NCBI GenBank assembly: GCA_000436695.1 | Contig: HF992514.1 | Span: 1-8,995 of the forward strand | Source: Prevotella sp. CAG:1185 | GTDB taxonomy: Bacteria; Bacteroidota; Bacteroidia; Bacteroidales; Bacteroidaceae | Length of the DNA: 8,995 nucleotides | Reading direction: 5' to 3' | Shown: one piece after another, positions 6,380 through 8,995 of the stretch | Layout: every line of letters begins with the position of its first letter | How positions within the stretch are numbered: the stretch's first letter is position 1 | The notes under the pieces: model-generated | The model's database searches: none | What the model saw: the letters and a program-made list of their open reading frames with translations, nothing else | Told to the model about the DNA's origin: nothing | Program-made: the position numbers and the translations under genes

Positions 6380-7255
6380 ATGATACAATCTATGACGGGT
6401 TATGGCAAGTCGGTCGTAACCTTCAATGAGAAGAAGATTAATGTAGAGATAAAATCTTTAAACAGTAAGGCCTTAGACCTGTCCACGCGCATTGCGCCGC
6501 TATACCGTGAGAAGGAAATGGAGATGCGCCAGATGATATCAAAGGCGCTCATAAGAGGAAAGGTAGACTTTTCTATCTGGATTGAGAAAGACGCTGCCGT
6601 CGACGCCACGCCAGTGAACAGTGCGCTGGTTGAAAACTACTATCATCAGATTAAGGATATAGCCGCAAAGACCGGCATGCCTGAGCCTCAGGACTGGTTC
6701 AGCGTTATTATGCGCATGCCCGATGTTATGAGCAAGACTGAGGCCGAGGTGCTCACCGACGAGGAGTGGGCCGTTGCCCGCACTGGTGTTGAGCAGGCCC
6801 TGCAGGCTCTTGTGGAGTTCCGCAAGCAGGAGGGTGCAGCCTTATATAACAAGTTCAGCGAGAAACTCGACAACATAACAGCCCTGCTGGCATCGATAGA
6901 GCCGTATGAGAAGTCGCGCGTTGAGAAGATACGCGGCCGCATAATAGAGGGCCTGAAGAGTATTCCTGAAATAGAATACGACAAGAACCGTCTTGAGCAG
7001 GAGCTTATCTATTACATAGAGAAACTCGACATCAACGAGGAAAAACAGCGCCTTGCCAACCATCTGAAATATTTCCGCGAGACCATGAACGACGGCATAG
7101 GCCAGGGCAAGAAGCTCGGCTTCATAGCTCAGGAGATGGGACGCGAAATCAACACCACAGGCAGCAAGAGCAATCAGGCCGAGATGCAGAACATCGTGGT
7201 GAAGATGAAGGATGAACTGGAACAGATAAAGGAACAGGTGCTTAATGTACTTTAA
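6380..7255 (+). CDS. yicC: YicC/YloC family endoribonuclease
   Basis: 291-residue protein of the YicC/YloC family. E. coli YicC and B. subtilis YloC have been reported as endoribonucleases, and E. coli YicC promotes decay of the small RNA RyhB; the role in Bacteroidetes is not known to me. The N-terminal YicC domain starts at MIQSMTGYGKS and includes VEIKSLNSKALD (22-33) and LIRGKVDF (57-64). The C-terminal DUF1732 domain (about 207-291) shows DINEEKQRL, the KLGFIAQEMGREINTTGSK block and an ending EQIKEQVLNV, all typical. Charged helical segments lie between the domains. The start at 6380 matches family N-termini; an upstream ATG at 6353 overlaps the promoter. It is divergent from tsaB and leads the plus-strand group with gmk and nadD. 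Repeat block B begins 4 nt after the stop codon. Confidence 0.93.
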   Translation: MIQSMTGYGKSVVTFNEKKINVEIKSLNSKALDLSTRIAPLYREKEMEMRQMISKALIRGKVDFSIWIEKDAAVDATPVNSALVENYYHQIKDIAAKTGMPEPQDWFSVIMRMPDVMSKTEAEVLTDEEWAVARTGVEQALQALVEFRKQEGAALYNKFSEKLDNITALLASIEPYEKSRVEKIRGRIIEGLKSIPEIEYDKNRLEQELIYYIEKLDINEEKQRLANHLKYFRETMNDGIGQGKKLGFIAQEMGREINTTGSKSNQAEMQNIVVKMKDELEQIKEQVLNVL

Positions 7256-7259
7256 TTTG

Positions 7260-7320
7260 TAGGAGTTAAAGTAGTTAGAGAAGTTAAAGTAGTTAGAGGA
7301 GTTAAAGTAGTTAAAGTCAT
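7260..7320 (+). repeat. 9-bp tandem repeat block B, 3' of yicC
   Basis: Six consecutive nonamers on the plus strand: GTTAAAGTA, GTTAGAGAA, GTTAAAGTA, GTTAGAGGA, GTTAAAGTA and GTTAAAGTC, preceded by a partial unit TAGGA. This is the purine-rich orientation, opposite to the other four blocks as written on the plus strand. It starts 4 nt after the yicC stop codon. It can pair with block D as two arms of about 41 nt (7268-7308 with 7451-7491), giving 38 Watson-Crick pairs, 2 G-U pairs and 1 mismatch, or with block C (34 of 39 positions). Confidence 0.9.
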
Positions 7321-7390
7321 TACCATTGTATGTTCTTTTCATGAAGAAAGTTTTGGTATGGGACTTTAAAAGATAGAGAAAGTTAAAGTA

Positions 7391-7435
7391 TATGACTCTA
7401 ACATCTTTAACTACTCTAACTCCTTTAACCCCTAA
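7391..7435 (+). repeat. 9-bp tandem repeat block C, yicC-gmk gap
   Basis: A 45-nt pyrimidine-rich block matching block A at 42 of 45 positions: TATGACTC, TAACATCTT, TAACTACTC, TAACTCCTT and TAACCCCTAA. A single inverted half-unit, GTTAAAGTA, lies directly upstream at 7382-7390. The block lies 11 nt before block D. The C and D blocks are direct repeats of each other and both are inverted relative to block B. Confidence 0.85.
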
Positions 7436-7446
7436 GAATAAAATCA

Positions 7447-7491
7447 TTTGACTTTAACTCCTTTAACTACTCTAACTTCTTTAACTACTTT
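7447..7491 (+). repeat. 9-bp tandem repeat block D, gmk leader
   Basis: Pyrimidine-rich block matching block E at 40 of 45 positions: TTTGACTT, TAACTCCTT, TAACTACTC, TAACTTCTT, then TAACTACTTT. It ends 8 nt before the gmk ATG, where a ribosome binding site would normally be, and leaves no Shine-Dalgarno sequence. Its end, CTTTAACTACTTTT followed by an A-rich stretch, resembles the partial unit at 194-207. Its pairing with block B would place the gmk leader inside a long stem. Confidence 0.87.
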
Positions 7492-7499
7492 TTAAAACC

Positions 7500-8069
7500 A
7501 TGCCCGGAAAACTTATAATCTTCTCTGCTCCCAGTGGAAGCGGAAAGAGCACAATCATCAACTGGCTGATGTCGCACGAAGAGTTGCGCATGGCCTTCAG
7601 TATATCATGCACAAGCCGTCCGCCAAGAGGCACTGAACGCAACGGCGTTGAATATTTCTTCGTTACGCCCGAAGAGTTCAGACGCAGAATAGACAACGAC
7701 GAGTTCCTCGAGTATGAGGAAGTGTATAAAGACCGCTATTACGGCACGCTGAAACAGCAGGTTGAGGCGCAGCTCGAAAAGGGCGAGAACGTTGTCTTTG
7801 ACGTAGACGTGAAGGGCGGATGCAACATAAAGAACTATTATGGCGACCGCGCTCTCAGCGTGTTTATACAGCCGCCGTCGATAGAGGAGCTGCGCAACCG
7901 TCTGACAGGACGCGGTACCGACGCTCCCGAAGTGATAGAAGACCGCATAGCCCGTGCGTCGTTCGAGCTTACCTTTGCTCCCAAGTTCGACAAGGTGGTT
8001 GTCAACGACGACCTCGACAAGGCTAAGGCTGAGGCGCTGAAGATAGTTAAAGACTTTCTGTTCGGTTAA
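7500..8069 (+). CDS. gmk: Guanylate kinase
   Basis: 189-residue cytoplasmic nucleotide kinase that phosphorylates GMP to GDP with ATP; essential for GTP and dGTP supply. The P-loop APSGSGKST (10-18) is near the N-terminus. The GMP-binding region follows, with SCTSRPPRGTERNGVEYFF (about 36-54), EYEEVYKDRYYGT, and DVDVKGG in place of the usual DIDVQGA. The lid carries RLTGRGTD, and the C-terminal VVVNDDLDKA is typical. Length is normal. The ATG at 7500 puts the P-loop where the family has it. The leader is repeat block D, without Shine-Dalgarno. It lies 244 nt after yicC, a long gap filled mostly by repeats, so co-transcription with yicC is uncertain. yicC-gmk-nadD is an order I associate with Bacteroidetes. 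Confidence 0.98.
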   Translation: MPGKLIIFSAPSGSGKSTIINWLMSHEELRMAFSISCTSRPPRGTERNGVEYFFVTPEEFRRRIDNDEFLEYEEVYKDRYYGTLKQQVEAQLEKGENVVFDVDVKGGCNIKNYYGDRALSVFIQPPSIEELRNRLTGRGTDAPEVIEDRIARASFELTFAPKFDKVVVNDDLDKAKAEALKIVKDFLFG

Positions 8070-8120
8070 GCAAATAACGTCTTACGAAAGTGAAAAAATA
8101 AAAGTTAAAAGTGAAAAATC

Positions 8121-8159
8121 CAAATGCAGAGTGGCTGATTAGAATCCACAAGGCATTTG
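8121..8159 (+). other. Two-tier hairpin in the gmk-nadD gap
   Basis: CAAATGC (8121-8127) pairs perfectly with GCATTTG (8153-8159). Inside, after a symmetric 3-by-3 internal loop, GTGG (8131-8134) pairs with CCAC (8146-8149) around an 11-nt loop. The outer right arm overlaps the first four bases of repeat block E. No T run follows directly, so intrinsic termination is unlikely. Upstream, 8085-8119 is A-rich with two copies of AAGTGAAAAA (8088-8097 and 8109-8118). The structure may mark the boundary of the repeat element or regulate nadD; this is inference. Confidence 0.4.
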
Positions 8160-8200
8160 ACTTTAACTTCTTTAACTACTCTAACTCCTTTAACTCCTAA
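8156..8200 (+). repeat. 9-bp tandem repeat block E, nadD leader
   Basis: A 45-nt pyrimidine-rich block: TTTGACTT, TAACTTCTT, TAACTACTC, TAACTCCTT and TAACTCCTAA. It differs from block A, nearly 8 kb away, at a single position. It ends 8 nt before the nadD start codon and, like block D before gmk, takes the place of a ribosome binding site. Confidence 0.9.
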
Positions 8201-8208
8201 AATAATAA

Positions 8209-8793
8209 ATGATCTCCACCGGCATCTTCGGGGGCTCTTTCAACCCCATACACAACGGACACGTAGAGTTGGCGCGCCAGCTGTTGGCAAGTGCGGGGCT
8301 CGATGAAGTATGGTTTGTCGTGTCGCCGCAGAACCCGTTTAAGCGTGCTGCCGACCTGCTTGACGATGAGCTGCGCCTAAAGATGGTTGAGCTTGCGCTC
8401 GAAGGCGAGCAGCGCATGCACGCATCCGACTATGAATTTCGCATGCCCCGTCCGTCGTATATGTGGCACACCCTTCAGTCGATGAGCCGCGACTATCCCG
8501 ACCGCCGGTTCGTATTGCTCATAGGTGCCGACAACTGGGAGCGCTTCAATGAGTGGTATGCCTGGCGCGACATACTCAGCCATTATCGCATTGTGATATA
8601 TCCCCGCGGCGGTTCTGCCGTAGACGCAGCGTCGCTGCCCGAAGGAGTCAGCCTCGTAGACACCCGTCTGATAGACATCAGCAGCACGCAGGTAAGGCAG
8701 CTCCTTGCCGAACGTCGCTCCATAAGCGGCCTTGTGCCCGACAGCGTGGCCCGATATATAAGCGACAACGGCCTGTATGCTCCTAATGTTTAA
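8209..8793 (+). CDS. nadD: Nicotinate-nucleotide adenylyltransferase
   Basis: 194-residue cytoplasmic enzyme of NAD synthesis. It joins nicotinate mononucleotide and ATP to give deamido-NAD, just before the NAD synthetase step. The nucleotidyltransferase motif GGSFNPIHNGH (8-18), with the HxGH signature as HNGH, binds ATP. The second motif ISSTQVR (157-163) is followed by the usual PDSVARYI and NGLY near the C-terminus. FGGSFNP at the N-terminus and a GADNW block near residue 106 also fit NadD. Length is typical. The ATG at 8209 has an A/T-rich leader with no Shine-Dalgarno, directly after repeat block E. It is the last plus-strand gene here, 139 nt after gmk, and a strong hairpin lies about 140 nt downstream. 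Confidence 0.97.
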   Translation: MISTGIFGGSFNPIHNGHVELARQLLASAGLDEVWFVVSPQNPFKRAADLLDDELRLKMVELALEGEQRMHASDYEFRMPRPSYMWHTLQSMSRDYPDRRFVLLIGADNWERFNEWYAWRDILSHYRIVIYPRGGSAVDAASLPEGVSLVDTRLIDISSTQVRQLLAERRSISGLVPDSVARYISDNGLYAPNV

Positions 8794-8930
8794 GTCGGTA
8801 GATAACATATCGGAGCTATTTTTCCGTAAATCAGATATTGTTCTTATTGCATTGCTAATTGTTAAAACACAGTATGAAATAGGTAAAAACTCAGGACAAA
8901 AATATTTTTCATTCTAGAAAATCAACTTAT

Positions 8931-8981
8931 AACGTATGTTAAAGATAACGGCATTGATAATCAGTTTCTTTAACATACGTT
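8931..8981. terminator. Long hairpin, probable terminator after nadD
   Basis: A perfect 15-bp inverted repeat (8931-8945 against 8967-8981) with a 21-nt loop, followed on the plus strand by TATTTTTAT. It is the first strong terminator-like structure downstream of nadD. It resembles the hairpin at 16-66 in size (51 nt overall) and in its long loop, though the stem sequences differ. It may also serve a convergent minus-strand gene beyond the window. The A/T-rich stretch between nadD and the hairpin (8794-8930) holds no gene that I can support. Confidence 0.6.
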
Positions 8982-8995
8982 TATTTTTATACCTG

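Noticed and set aside
6290..6388. Longer N-terminus for TsaB starting at 6388
   Set aside because: The extra 33 residues are unlike the family and would require transcription from inside yicC. The -7 box at 6318-6325 lies within the extension.
6842..7447. Open frame of 201 codons on the minus strand over the 3' half of yicC and the repeat gap
   Set aside because: Its N-terminal part is translation of the 9-bp repeats and the rest is antisense to the conserved DUF1732 domain of yicC.
7260..7491. CRISPR array or direct-repeat array
   Set aside because: The units are 9 bp, contiguous and degenerate, with no spacers, and one block is inverted relative to the others. No cas genes are present.
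7447..7493. gmk promoter made of TTTG (7447-7450) and TACTTTTT (7486-7493)
   Set aside because: The spacing of 35 nt is well beyond the roughly 20 nt expected, the last base of the -7 box differs, and transcription would start at or past the gmk ATG.

Overview
This window looks like chromosomal core DNA from a Bacteroidota species of the order Bacteroidales, probably Prevotella-like. The evidence is the gene content and order (DUF4290-murA-rimM-dxr-rseP on one strand, yicC-gmk-nadD on the other), start codons without Shine-Dalgarno sequences but with A/T-rich leaders, and boxes matching the Bacteroidetes -7 promoter element TAnnTTTG. The family assignment is inference; no rRNA or other taxonomic marker is present.

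Layout. Two divergent blocks meet at a short promoter region near 6290-6380. On the minus strand, reading from there: tsaB (tRNA t6A synthesis), a DUF4290 protein of unknown function, murA (peptidoglycan precursor), rimM (30S maturation), dxr (isoprenoid precursor) and rseP (site-2 intramembrane protease). On the plus strand: yicC (endoribonuclease-family protein), gmk (GMP kinase) and nadD (NAD synthesis). All nine genes appear intact. A long perfect hairpin lies near each end of the window (16-66 and 8931-8981), and these probably terminate the two blocks. I see no mobile element, CRISPR array, tRNA or rRNA. The genes serve envelope precursor supply, envelope proteolysis, ribosome and tRNA maturation, and nucleotide or cofactor supply. 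It is a housekeeping cluster, not a defence or accessory island.

The unusual part lies between the genes. A degenerate 9-bp tandem repeat (unit GTTARAGDA on one strand, its complement on the other) forms five blocks: 194-264, 7260-7320, 7391-7435, 7447-7491 and 8156-8200. Two blocks about 8 kb apart match at 44 of 45 positions. In the mRNA sense, purine-rich blocks follow stop codons (rseP, yicC) and pyrimidine-rich blocks precede start codons (gmk, nadD). In the yicC-gmk gap, two blocks could form a stem of about 41 bp ending 8 nt before the gmk start codon. I know of no described function for this family, and it is the best candidate here for something new. Two smaller points stand out: MurA has Asp in place of the usual catalytic Cys, which predicts fosfomycin insensitivity, and the tsaB and yicC promoters sit as mirror images in one inverted repeat.
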